Shown here: positions 51,827 through 59,969 of the stretch, one piece after another
Numbering within the stretch: the first letter of the stretch is position 1
Layout: the number at the start of each line of letters is the position of its first letter
Source of the DNA: Mesorhizobium sp. LHD-90
Lineage (GTDB): Bacteria; Pseudomonadota; Alphaproteobacteria; Rhizobiales; Rhizobiaceae
Reading direction: 5' to 3'
DNA length: 64,000 nt
Assembly: GCF_030929505.1 (NCBI RefSeq)
Contig: NZ_JAVFVV010000018.1
Span: forward strand, 81,037 to 145,036
Notes under the pieces: generated by a model
What the model was told of the DNA's origin: nothing
Databases searched by the model: none
What the model saw: the letters and a program-made list of their open reading frames with translations, nothing else
Program-made: the position numbers and the translations under genes

Positions 51827-52666
51827 GTGCCGTCGTTCGAACCTGTCCGGGCCATTATTCGCGGCCTCCAGATCCTGCGCGTGATCAGCGAGTCCGGTCC
51901 GATTGGAGCGCTCGACATTTCCAAGCAGGTCAAGCTGCCCCAGCCGACCATCGTACGCATTCTCGAAACCCTGATGAGCGCCGGATACATCTATCGTTTG
52001 GAACACGCTCCGATGTATGGCGTCACGGCCCGGACGCTCACTCTCAGCAAGGGTTTCGCAGGGGCGTCGCGTCTCGTTCAACTGGCAACTCCTCTGATCG
52101 AGGAACTGCGTACCGAGATCGGCTGGCCGTCGAACCTTGCCATTTTCGAGCACGGTGCGATGTCCATCGTGTACACGAATCGCAGCGAACACGGAATGTC
52201 CATATCCAGCCGCCTTGGAGCTCGAATTCCGGTTTTGGCGACTGGCGTAGGCCTGGTCTACCTAGCTTATCTCCCGGCGCCGAAATTGGAAGAGACCCTT
52301 GCGCAGTTGCGGAATTCGGACAGCAAGTGGGACAGCAATCCAAAGCTGATTTCCGAGCTGCCCGGCAAGTTGGAAGAGGTCCGCCGAAACCAGTATGCGC
52401 TTGCCGAAGAAGGCTATCTCAAGGAGATCTATCGTTCGCAGATCTGGGCGGTCGCAGTACCGATCGAAGTAGGCGGCAAGGTTGTCGCTGGCCTAAGCAG
52501 TCTTGTCCTGCAGTCGGCGGGCGCCCGAAACAGAATCCTGTCACAAATCCTGCCTGCCGTCCGCAAGACGGCACAGTCCATTGCGGAGCGTGTGGCAGAA
52601 GACTCAGGCCTGAACGACCTCTCTTCCAAGCCCGCCGCGAAGCCAAAGCGGCAGGCTCGAGCCTAG
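51827..52666 (+). CDS. IclR family transcriptional regulator
   Basis: 279 residues from GTG 51827. N-terminal winged helix (FEPVRAIIRGLQILRVISESGPIGALDISKQVKLPQPTIVRILETLMSAGYIYR, 3-58), then the effector domain (about 80-255), with the end of a conserved serine/threonine-rich loop LSSLVLQSAG. IclR proteins bind small acids and act as repressors or activators. It lies inside the cluster between E1 and the first TRAP operon and is the prime candidate for its control. It is followed by a terminator. Confidence 0.9.
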   Translation: MPSFEPVRAIIRGLQILRVISESGPIGALDISKQVKLPQPTIVRILETLMSAGYIYRLEHAPMYGVTARTLTLSKGFAGASRLVQLATPLIEELRTEIGWPSNLAIFEHGAMSIVYTNRSEHGMSISSRLGARIPVLATGVGLVYLAYLPAPKLEETLAQLRNSDSKWDSNPKLISELPGKLEEVRRNQYALAEEGYLKEIYRSQIWAVAVPIEVGGKVVAGLSSLVLQSAGARNRILSQILPAVRKTAQSIAERVAEDSGLNDLSSKPAAKPKRQARA

Positions 52667-52777
52667 GGCTGAACCACTCCACGACATCAGCGCTCATGGT
52701 TCGCTGCGTCCGCATGCGGCAAGGCAAGGAGTTGATCGACAGCGTCAGCGCGAAATGACAGCCAAGAGTGGCGGCGG

Positions 52778-52814
52778 GAAAGGGGGCGGCACGATCCGCC
52801 CCTTTTCGTTTTTT
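52778..52814 (+). terminator. Rho-independent terminator after the IclR gene
   Basis: Stem GAAAGGGGGCGG / CCGCCCCTTTTC with a six-base loop and GTTTTTT after it, about 110 bases downstream of the iclR stop. Confidence 0.9.
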
Positions 52815-52848
52815 GGATGCTCGAGGTCCATGTGTGGACGCAAGTCCG

Positions 52849-52877
52849 TTGACAGCCCCCAAACTCGCGCATAATGT
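52849..52877 (+). promoter_or_regulatory. Sigma-70-like promoter of the first TRAP operon
   Basis: TTGACA at 52849-52854, 17-base spacer, TAATGT at 52872-52877, about 140 bases before dctP. The GTCCA-TGTG-TGGAC palindrome at 52826-52839 lies just upstream. Confidence 0.7.
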
Positions 52878-52880
52878 AAA

Positions 52881-52895
52881 TGAAATTGACATTCA
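52881..52895. promoter_or_regulatory. IclR-type operator candidate at the first TRAP operon
   Basis: TGAAATTGACATTCA, sharing 10 of 15 bases with TGAATTCAGAATTCA at 48236-48250, sits just after the -10 box of the TRAP promoter, the normal place for a repressor site. Confidence 0.5.
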
Positions 52896-53015
52896 TCTAA
52901 TGAATAACGTTGGGTGAGGTCGAGGCGGCTGGTTTCAAGCGGCTTAGGACGGAGCGCCCTGGGCAAGGAGGTTGCCGCGGGAGCAGTGCTGTCGATTACG
53001 TAGGGAGGACCTGGA

Positions 53016-54014
53016 ATGTTCAGATCGCTGATCAAATGTGTTGCTGCGGGCGTAGTGTGGACGGCGGGATCCATGTCCGCATACGCGGCGGATTTCGAAT
53101 GGAAGATGTTCACGATCTACGACGTCGCGGACAAGCAGACCGAATGGGCCAAGGGCTTTGCCGCGGAGGTCAAGGAGGCGACCGGAGGGCGTCTCAACAT
53201 CCGAGTCTTCTCGGGAAGCGAGCTTCCCTACAAGGGTGTTGACGTCTACCGGGCGATAGCCGGACGCCAGATCGAAATCGGCCATTCGCCGACTGGCTTC
53301 ATCGCGTCCGACCTTCCGGTCGTGGCGGCGATGTCGATGCCGTTCGTATGCACTGACATGCACAAATTCTTCGATGGCGCGCTCCCCAAGGTCCGCCCGA
53401 TGATGGACCAGGCGATTTCCGACAAGTTCAAGGCGACGCCGATCATGCATTGGGCGATGCCCGGCCAGCAGATCTGGTCGGTTCCCGAGGTGAAGACGAT
53501 CGCGGATCTCAAGGGGCGCAAGATCAGGACCTGGAATCGCGAGCAGGTCGAAACCCTCGACAAGCTGGGTGCAACCAGCGCGTCGATCACGACGGCCGAG
53601 GTCACTCAGGCGCTGCAACTGGGGACCGTCGACGGTGCGATCACCGCGGCGATCAACGCCAACAACTGGCATTGGTCGCAGGTGCTGAAGAACGGATACA
53701 TGTTCAACATCACCCTGTCGCATGAAGTGATTTCCGCAAATAACGCTGCGCTGGCGGAGCTGCCCGAGGATGTGCGCAAGACCTTCATGGAGGTTGCCGT
53801 CCGCTGGGAGGCAAAATTCCGCGAGGAGGTGTTCAGGCTCGATTCAGCCGCGCGTGAAGCGCTGGTCGGCCAGGGCATGACGCTGAGCGAGCCGAATGCC
53901 GACGATGCGAAGGCGCTGCGCGAGATGACCGTTGAGATCGGCAAGAACTGGGCCGAGGCCAACGGCGAAGTCGCTCAAGAGATCCTTACGGGAATCCAGG
54001 AAGGCTGCAAGTAG
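53016..54014 (+). CDS. dctP: TRAP transporter substrate-binding protein (DctP, system 1)
   Basis: Periplasmic receptor of a sodium-driven TRAP importer, typically for organic acids. 332 residues: signal peptide ending AYA-ADFE (about residue 23), then the DctP fold, with the EWAKGFAAEVKEATGGRLNIRVF and LKGRKIRTWNREQVETLDKLGA segments; the conserved ligand-binding Arg is expected in the latter. The C-terminus ends GIQEGCK. First gene of dctP-hairpin-dctQ-dctM. Confidence 0.93.
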   Translation: MFRSLIKCVAAGVVWTAGSMSAYAADFEWKMFTIYDVADKQTEWAKGFAAEVKEATGGRLNIRVFSGSELPYKGVDVYRAIAGRQIEIGHSPTGFIASDLPVVAAMSMPFVCTDMHKFFDGALPKVRPMMDQAISDKFKATPIMHWAMPGQQIWSVPEVKTIADLKGRKIRTWNREQVETLDKLGATSASITTAEVTQALQLGTVDGAITAAINANNWHWSQVLKNGYMFNITLSHEVISANNAALAELPEDVRKTFMEVAVRWEAKFREEVFRLDSAAREALVGQGMTLSEPNADDAKALREMTVEIGKNWAEANGEVAQEILTGIQEGCK

Positions 54015-54029
54015 GCGCCGGATGTGATG

Positions 54030-54051
54030 GGGGAGGCCGGATGGCCTCCCC
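54030..54051 (+). terminator. Hairpin between dctP and dctQ of system 1
   Basis: Stem GGGGAGGCC (54030-54038) / GGCCTCCCC (54043-54051), loop GGAT, 16 bases after dctP. There is no T-run: an attenuator or an mRNA stabiliser that keeps the binding protein in excess. Confidence 0.8.
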
Positions 54052-54101
54052 ACAATCGCCTGGAGCGTCCTGCTCGCCTGTCTATCGTTGAGGTCACGCT
54101 C

Positions 54102-54614
54102 GTGGATCGTCTTGAAAAAGCGCTGATATTTCTGGCATCGATCCTCGTTGCCGTGATGGTCGTTCTGATGACCCTCGAGGTCTTCCTCCGGTATACGTTC
54201 TCCATATCCATCAAGATCTCCGAGGAGTATTCCGGTTACTTGTTCGCAGCCGCGACCATGCTGGCATTTTATCCGGCAATGACGCGGGGTCGGTTTCTTC
54301 GCATTACGGCGGGCGTATCACTGCTCCCGCTCCGGGTCAGGGCTGCCTGGGAACTCGCAGTCGGTGTCATCTCATCGCTATTCTGCCTGCTTCTGGCGCA
54401 GCAGACATGGATCCTGTTCCAAACCAGCCGCGAGTTCGGAAGCGTGTCAGAACAGTACTCCGCCACGCCGCTGATGTATCCGCAGCTCATTCTGCCGGCC
54501 GCGCTATTCCTGCTGTCGTTCGGCATGCTGGTCCGCGCGGGCCAACTTGCCGCAAGCCTCTGGCGCGGAAACACGGCGCTGGCCAAGGAGGAAGACAAGA
54601 ATGTCCTGGAATGA
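54102..54614 (+). CDS. dctQ: TRAP transporter small permease (DctQ, system 1)
   Basis: 170 residues with four membrane helices: ALIFLASILVAVMVVLMTLEVF (10-30), YSGYLFAAATMLAFYP (about 50), WELAVGVISSLFCLLLAQQ (about 90) and LILPAALFLLSFGMLV (about 135). Start at GTG 54102 with GAGGT seven bases upstream; an ATG at 54024 would need translation through the hairpin. It overlaps dctM by 14 bases. Confidence 0.88.
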   Translation: MDRLEKALIFLASILVAVMVVLMTLEVFLRYTFSISIKISEEYSGYLFAAATMLAFYPAMTRGRFLRITAGVSLLPLRVRAAWELAVGVISSLFCLLLAQQTWILFQTSREFGSVSEQYSATPLMYPQLILPAALFLLSFGMLVRAGQLAASLWRGNTALAKEEDKNVLE

Positions 54615-55899
54615 GCTGGTCCTGATCTATTCGCTGGTCATCGTCGGCTGTCTGGCCGGCGGCGTTTACATCGGCGTCGCTATGGGTCTCGCCGGCGTCG
54701 TCGGCATCACGGCCATGTTCGGAACGTCGCTTTGGCAATCCATCGGCGGCATCGTCTGGAACAATGCGACGAACTTCACGCTGGTGGCGATTCCGCTCTT
54801 CATCCTGATGGGTGAGATCGTTCTCCAGGGGGGAGTGGCCGCGCGGTTCTATACGGGGCTCTCCCGCGTGTTCCGCTTCATTCCGGGCGGTCTCGCGCAG
54901 ACCAACATAGCGGGCTGCGCCGTGTTCTCCGCAGTGAGCGGTTCGTCAGTTGCAACCGCGATGACCGTTGGATCCGTCGCGGTCGGCGAAATGCGCAAGC
55001 GCGGATACAAGGATAGCCTCACAATGGGGACCCTGACTGCCGGCGGTAGCCTTGGAATCCTCATCCCGCCCAGCATCCCGATGATCGTGTACGGATCGAT
55101 GACCCATCAGTCCGTCATCGACCTTCTGATGGCCGGAATCGTCCCCGGGATCGTCCTCTCGCTGCTTTTCTGCATCTACATCGGTGTGCGCGCGGTCATG
55201 GATCCCTCGCTCGTGCCCCCCAGGGAACAGGAGGTTGCCGATATCGGGGGCAACGCGCTGCGGGATTCGGTTCCCATCATCCTGCTGGTGGGTGGTATCA
55301 TTGTCGGCATGTACACGGGCGCATTCACTGCGACCGAGGCCTCGGCTGTCGGCGTGGTGCTCGCGGCCGCGATCGCCTGGTACTATGGCGGGCTGACATA
55401 CGAAGCGATAGCGGTGTCGTTCTCCAATACCGTCGTTTCGAGCGCGGTGATCATGTTCATCACGATCTGCGCCCAAATTCTTCAGTACGGCATCGTGGTC
55501 ACGGGGTTCGGCGACGGCGTGGCGCGCTTCATCGTCGATCTGAACTTCAGCCCCTTCGTATTCTTCTGCATCCTCCTGATCATCTACATCCTGCTTGGCA
55601 TGGTGATGGAGGGCCTGTCGATGATGCTTATCACCGTGCCGCTCATCTACGCACCGATGATCGCCATGGGCTTCGACGGAGTTTGGCTCTGCATCCTGAT
55701 CATTCTGTTGATCGAACTCGGTCAGATCCATCCGCCTGTCGGGCTGAATCTGTTCGCGATCCAGTCGATCACCCCCAGCACGCCGCTATCTACCATCGCC
55801 TGGTCGTCGCTGCCCTACTGCTTCATCATCATCGCATTCGCCTTTCTCATCTACGCGTTCCCCGGCATCGTTCTCTGGCTTCCAGAGTCGATGAACTAG
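54601..55899 (+). CDS. dctM: TRAP transporter large permease (DctM, system 1)
   Basis: 432 residues, about 12 membrane segments, forms the sodium-coupled translocation path. Family motifs are LVAIPLFILMGEIVLQGGVAARFYTGLSRVF and GSLGILIPPSIPMIVYG. Start ATG 54601 with AAGGAGG upstream; it overlaps dctQ. The next gene follows after 31 bases, so the operon probably continues. Confidence 0.92.
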   Translation: MSWNELVLIYSLVIVGCLAGGVYIGVAMGLAGVVGITAMFGTSLWQSIGGIVWNNATNFTLVAIPLFILMGEIVLQGGVAARFYTGLSRVFRFIPGGLAQTNIAGCAVFSAVSGSSVATAMTVGSVAVGEMRKRGYKDSLTMGTLTAGGSLGILIPPSIPMIVYGSMTHQSVIDLLMAGIVPGIVLSLLFCIYIGVRAVMDPSLVPPREQEVADIGGNALRDSVPIILLVGGIIVGMYTGAFTATEASAVGVVLAAAIAWYYGGLTYEAIAVSFSNTVVSSAVIMFITICAQILQYGIVVTGFGDGVARFIVDLNFSPFVFFCILLIIYILLGMVMEGLSMMLITVPLIYAPMIAMGFDGVWLCILIILLIELGQIHPPVGLNLFAIQSITPSTPLSTIAWSSLPYCFIIIAFAFLIYAFPGIVLWLPESMN

Positions 55900-55930
55900 G
55901 CGCGCGCACAGTCAGTCCGGAGCAATCTGC

Positions 55931-56845
55931 ATGTACGCACCCCCGCCTCGCCAGACCGCAGAAGTGTTTGCGCGCCTTCCGGATGAACTGCGCAAGACGG
56001 GACGCGGCGGGGAATGGTTCAGCCACCAGCCCGCAATGAAGCAGCATCATTCGGTTCTCGAGGGGCCGTCCTTCGACGGCGACGGCAACCTCTATTGCGT
56101 CGACATCCCATGGGGACGAATTTTCAAGATCGATCCCAAGGGCAATTTCAGCCTGTTCGTCGAGTACGAGGGCGAACCGAACGGTCTGCGCATTCACAGG
56201 GACGGCCGGATATTCGTTGCGGATCACCGCCGCGGCATCCTCGTCATCGACCCTGATACCCGCAAGATCACGCCATTTCTGGAGCGCGTGCGGCTCGAGC
56301 ATCTGAAAGCGGTCAATGATCTCTATTTCGGTGCGAACGGGGACCTGTTCTTCACCGATCAGGGGCTGACAGGACTCCACGATCCCAGCGGACGCGTGTT
56401 CCGCGTTCGCGCCGATGGACAGGTGGACTGCCTGCTCGACAACGTGCCGAGCCCGAACGGACTGGTTCTCTCGTTGGACGAGAAGGTTCTTTTCGTTGCC
56501 GTGACCCGCGCGAACGCGATCTGGCGCGTGCCTTTCTCGGACGACGGATCGGTCGCGAAGGTTGGCAACTTCATTCAGATGACGGGCGGCGGCGGGCCGG
56601 ACGGCATTTCGATGGACACCGCAGGCAACCTCGCAGTGTGCCAGATCGGCATGGGGGCGCTATGGCTCTTCAATCCTCAGGGAGAGCCGATATTGCGAGT
56701 CGATAGTCCGGCGGGTCGCCAGACCACAAATGTTGCGTTTGGCGGTCCGGACAATCGCACGGCTTTCATCACCGAATGCGAAGAGGGAGTTATTTTGAAA
56801 GCGGAACTGCCGCATCCCGGCAAGCCGATGTTTTCAGGCGTTTGA
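55931..56845 (+). CDS. SMP-30/gluconolactonase family protein (1)
   Basis: 304-residue six-bladed beta-propeller lactonase-like protein. Conserved stretches are HSVLEGPSFDGDGNLYCVDIPWGRIFKI (metal Glu in LEGPSFD), NGLRIHRDGRIFVADHRRGI, and SPNGLVLSLDEKVLFVA plus GGGGPDGISMDTAGNLAVC (metal Asn/Asp). Hydrolyses a lactone to a hydroxy acid. Start ATG 55931 follows GGAG. Shares the whole architecture with the second copy at 58104. Confidence 0.9.
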   Translation: MYAPPPRQTAEVFARLPDELRKTGRGGEWFSHQPAMKQHHSVLEGPSFDGDGNLYCVDIPWGRIFKIDPKGNFSLFVEYEGEPNGLRIHRDGRIFVADHRRGILVIDPDTRKITPFLERVRLEHLKAVNDLYFGANGDLFFTDQGLTGLHDPSGRVFRVRADGQVDCLLDNVPSPNGLVLSLDEKVLFVAVTRANAIWRVPFSDDGSVAKVGNFIQMTGGGGPDGISMDTAGNLAVCQIGMGALWLFNPQGEPILRVDSPAGRQTTNVAFGGPDNRTAFITECEEGVILKAELPHPGKPMFSGV

Positions 56846-56859
56846 CGGGGTACACTGCG

Positions 56860-58101
56860 TTGGACATCGAGCGCCTGCGAACCAAGGCTCTGTCAATTTC
56901 CGACCTGAGGGAATTGGCGAAGCGGCATCTGCCGCGCGGCATCTTCGAGTACGTGGCTCGGGGCACCGACGAGGATCGGGCGCTGGATGGCAATGCGCGG
57001 GCGTTTGACGAGATCGAAATCTGCCCCCGTGTTGTCCAGGACGTATCGGGCGCGACGGCGCAGTGTTCTATCCTGGGGAAGCCGAGTGCGGCTCCTCTGG
57101 CCATTTCACCCACTGGTTTTGCCAGCCTGCTTTGGCTCGACGGTGAGATCGGATCGGCGAAGGCCGCCGCTGCAGCAGGCATTCCCTTTGCGCTTTCGAC
57201 GGGCTCCATCACTCCAATGGAACGAGTGAAGGAAGAGGCCGGCGGGAGACTTTGGCTGCAACTATATGTCTGGCCCCAGCGGGAGATGACGCGTGAACTT
57301 ATCGATCGAGCGCGCAAGGCGGACTACGAGGCCCTCATCGTCACCGTGGACACGCCGGTAGCGCCGTTCCGGCCGTACAATCTGAAGAACGGCTTCAGCA
57401 TTCCGTTCCGGCTTTCGAGCCGCAACGCGCTGGACATAATGTGCCATCCGCGTTGGCTGTTCAACGTGGTGTTCCGGCGCTACCTGCGGTCAGGTCCGAT
57501 GGTGGCGGAGAACTATCCGCAGCAGCTTCGCGTCCCGGTGAAGGCGGCGAAAGTCGGAAAATTCAACCTTCCGTTCTCGGACAACGTCTCGTGGGAAGAC
57601 ATCCGGGAGTTCCGAAGACTTTGGGATGGCCCGTTGCTCATCAAGGGCATCATGCATCCGGATGACGCGGCGCAAGCGGTCAACGCAGGAGCCGATGGTG
57701 TCATCGTCTCAAACCATGGCGGCAGGAACCTCGATGCGAGCATCGCGCCGATACGCGCACTGCCTTCGATCGTCGATCGTATCGGCGGCAAGGCCACCGT
57801 CTTGCTCGACAGCGGCGTCACACGCGGCAGCGATATTGCCAAGGCGGTCGCAATGGGTGCCAGCGGGGTGATGGTTGGAAAAGCCGGGCTGTTCGGCGTC
57901 GCAGCCGCCGGGCAACCAGGGGCTCAGAGGGCTATCGAAATCCTGGTCGAAGAGTTGTTGCGCGTGATGATCTTCTCAGGCGCACGCGAGCTTCGGGATC
58001 TCGACCATCACTTGCTGAGGCTTCCGGCGGACTTTCGCAGGGGATCATACGGCGTCGATGCTGCTGCGGCGGCAACCGCAAGTCAGCGACGAGGGGGATG
58101 A
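56860..58101 (+). CDS. FMN-dependent alpha-hydroxy acid dehydrogenase
   Basis: 413 residues of the lactate/mandelate/glycolate oxidase-dehydrogenase family, oxidising an alpha-hydroxy acid to a 2-oxo acid. Motifs: Tyr near GIFEYVARGTDED, PLAISPTGFASLL, QLYVWPQREMTRELIDRA, GPLLIKGIMHPDDA (active Lys), and SNHGGRNLDASI (catalytic His and Arg). The start is uncertain: TTG 56860 is chosen, 14 bases after the SMP-30 stop; the open frame extends upstream to an ATG at 56776 that overlaps it. Confidence 0.9.
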   Translation: MDIERLRTKALSISDLRELAKRHLPRGIFEYVARGTDEDRALDGNARAFDEIEICPRVVQDVSGATAQCSILGKPSAAPLAISPTGFASLLWLDGEIGSAKAAAAAGIPFALSTGSITPMERVKEEAGGRLWLQLYVWPQREMTRELIDRARKADYEALIVTVDTPVAPFRPYNLKNGFSIPFRLSSRNALDIMCHPRWLFNVVFRRYLRSGPMVAENYPQQLRVPVKAAKVGKFNLPFSDNVSWEDIREFRRLWDGPLLIKGIMHPDDAAQAVNAGADGVIVSNHGGRNLDASIAPIRALPSIVDRIGGKATVLLDSGVTRGSDIAKAVAMGASGVMVGKAGLFGVAAAGQPGAQRAIEILVEELLRVMIFSGARELRDLDHHLLRLPADFRRGSYGVDAAAAATASQRRGG

Positions 58102-58103
58102 CC

Positions 58104-59021
58104 ATGTTTCCGTTGCCCCAGACGATCGAGGCTGAGGTCTTTTCCGAAGTTCCTGAATCGCTCCATTGGAAAGGCGAGCCGACTCCCTGGCTGAAGGGCC
58201 GGCCTTGGGGCAAGCCGGGTTCGTTCCTGGAGGGGCCTGGGTTCGACAAGGAGGGGAACCTCCTCTGCGTGGACATTCCTTACGGTCGCATTTTCCGCGT
58301 CTCTCCGAATGGCGAGTTCGAACTCTTCGTCCAATACGACGGCGAGCCCAACGGACTCCGGATTCATCGGGATGGGAGAATCTTCATCGCCGATCACAAG
58401 CGCGGGATCGTGGTGATCGACCCAATTAGCCGAAAGGTCGAGCCGTTTCTTGAGAAGATAGGCGGGCGACCGCTTGTCGGGCCAAACGATCTCGTGTTCA
58501 CGAACGAAGGAAACATCTACTTCACGGATATGGGTGACTCCGACCTGGCCGAACCCGACGGGCGGCTGGTTCATCTGACCGCAGAAGGGCACGCGACGGT
58601 GGTGCTCGACGATCTGGCGGCGCCGAACGGCCTCGCTCTGAACGGCGCCGGGACCACGCTCTATCTGAACATGTTCCGGGAAAACGCCGTTTGGCAAATG
58701 CGCCTGCGCGAGGATGGTTCGGTCACACGCGTGAGCAGGTTTCTGCAGCTTTCAGGAGGGCTCGGCCCTGATGGCCTGCTGCTGGATGGCGCAGACAATC
58801 TGCTGGTCGTTCATGGCGGGCTCGGATGCGTCTGGGTGTTCAACCCCCTCGGCGAGCCCCTGCAGCGCGTCGTCTCGCCGCGAGGCAAGATGACCACGAA
58901 TGTCGCGTTCGGGATTTCGGATCCTCGGCGGATCTACATCACCGACTCCACCACGGGAACGCTGTTGACTGCTCGTCTGCCTGTCGCCGGCCGCATGCCG
59001 TTCTCCCATTCCCATTCGTAG
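58104..59021 (+). CDS. SMP-30/gluconolactonase family protein (2)
   Basis: 305 residues, a paralogue of the first SMP-30 protein: SFLEGPGFDKEGNLLCVDIPYG, NGLRIHRDGRIFIADHKRGIV and SGGLGPDGLLLDGADNLLVV align block by block. The C-terminus ends in a His/Ser-rich tail (PFSHSHS). The start codon could also be ATG 58098, which overlaps the preceding TGA; ATG 58104 has better spacing to GAGGGGG. Confidence 0.9.
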   Translation: MFPLPQTIEAEVFSEVPESLHWKGEPTPWLKGRPWGKPGSFLEGPGFDKEGNLLCVDIPYGRIFRVSPNGEFELFVQYDGEPNGLRIHRDGRIFIADHKRGIVVIDPISRKVEPFLEKIGGRPLVGPNDLVFTNEGNIYFTDMGDSDLAEPDGRLVHLTAEGHATVVLDDLAAPNGLALNGAGTTLYLNMFRENAVWQMRLREDGSVTRVSRFLQLSGGLGPDGLLLDGADNLLVVHGGLGCVWVFNPLGEPLQRVVSPRGKMTTNVAFGISDPRRIYITDSTTGTLLTARLPVAGRMPFSHSHS

Positions 59022-59030
59022 GCGAGGTCC

Positions 59031-59906
59031 ATGGTTACGAGCGTCACCCGGTTTCGGGACATTTTGAGAGCGGACAACTGTGTCGCCGCCGCTCCCATAT
59101 TCGATCCGCTTTCCGCCAGAGTCGCCGAGATGCTCGGCTGGCAGGTGAGCAAGTTATCCGGGTCGTTTGGCAAGTTCGCCAATCTGGCCGTGCCGGACGG
59201 CATTCCGCTTTCGAACATGAGCGACCTCGTCGACGTGAGCAGGCGGATCACCCGCATCAGCGATACCTGTTTGATCGTGGATGCTGACGAAGGCGGCGGG
59301 AATGCGCTGAATGTATTGCGCACGGTACGCGAACTCGAAGCGGCTGGGGTTTGCGCGATCGAAATCGAGGACAATCTGGTGCCTCGAACATTCGGCGAAG
59401 CGGAGCGGAGGCATTCCTTGATGCTCTCCGAGGAGGAACAGGTCGGGAAGCTTCGCGCGGCAGTGGACGCGAAGCGGAATGCCGACACCGTTGTCGTCGC
59501 ACGCACGAGTGCGCTTGAGGAATTGCCGCGCGATGCCGCGATGGCGCGCATTCGAGCATATTCGCAAACTGGGGCCGAAGCGCTGATGTTTCCGGCGCTG
59601 CCGAATGGCGCGCAGGACCTCAAGGATATCGCCACGGCAACCGACCTTCCGATCTTCGTGCTCGGTCTAGATGCGAGCGTTGTCGCGGACACGGCTCTGC
59701 TGAGGGCGTGCAGGGTGAAGGTGCGGTATCTGCCGCATCTGCCGTACCGGACGGCAGTCCAGGCAATGATCGAGGCGTACCAACACCTGGAGAACAACAG
59801 CGACAGCTCTGGTTTTGGCAGGCCACAGGCAAGCGAGGAGCGACTGAGGCAATTGGACCGCTCTCATGAGATGAGAGAGTGGCAGGAGCGATTTGTAGCC
59901 ACGTGA
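59031..59906 (+). CDS. Isocitrate lyase/PEP mutase superfamily protein, oxaloacetate decarboxylase-like
   Basis: 291 residues, (beta/alpha)8 barrel. Metal site IVDADEGGGNALNVLRT and EIEDNLVPRTFGEAERRHS. The lid Cys of isocitrate/methylisocitrate lyases (KRCGH) is absent here, and the sequence resembles the PA4872-type oxaloacetate decarboxylase as I recall it (DADxGYGNALNVMRT, EDTLLPAQFG). May cleave or decarboxylate an oxaloacetate-like acid. Ten bases after the second SMP-30 gene; last gene before the second TRAP system. Confidence 0.82.
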   Translation: MVTSVTRFRDILRADNCVAAAPIFDPLSARVAEMLGWQVSKLSGSFGKFANLAVPDGIPLSNMSDLVDVSRRITRISDTCLIVDADEGGGNALNVLRTVRELEAAGVCAIEIEDNLVPRTFGEAERRHSLMLSEEEQVGKLRAAVDAKRNADTVVVARTSALEELPRDAAMARIRAYSQTGAEALMFPALPNGAQDLKDIATATDLPIFVLGLDASVVADTALLRACRVKVRYLPHLPYRTAVQAMIEAYQHLENNSDSSGFGRPQASEERLRQLDRSHEMREWQERFVAT

Positions 59907-59969
59907 TGGAACGCGCCAGCTCACGGCGTCCCGGTCCATCTCAACGACAGTCAATATGGAGGAATGAAA

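Noticed and set aside
54024..54101. Longer N-terminus for DctQ of system 1 starting at ATG 54024
   Set aside because: The start would fall just before the GGGGAGGCC/GGCCTCCCC hairpin and the extra residues do not resemble DctQ; GTG 54102 has a good ribosome binding site.
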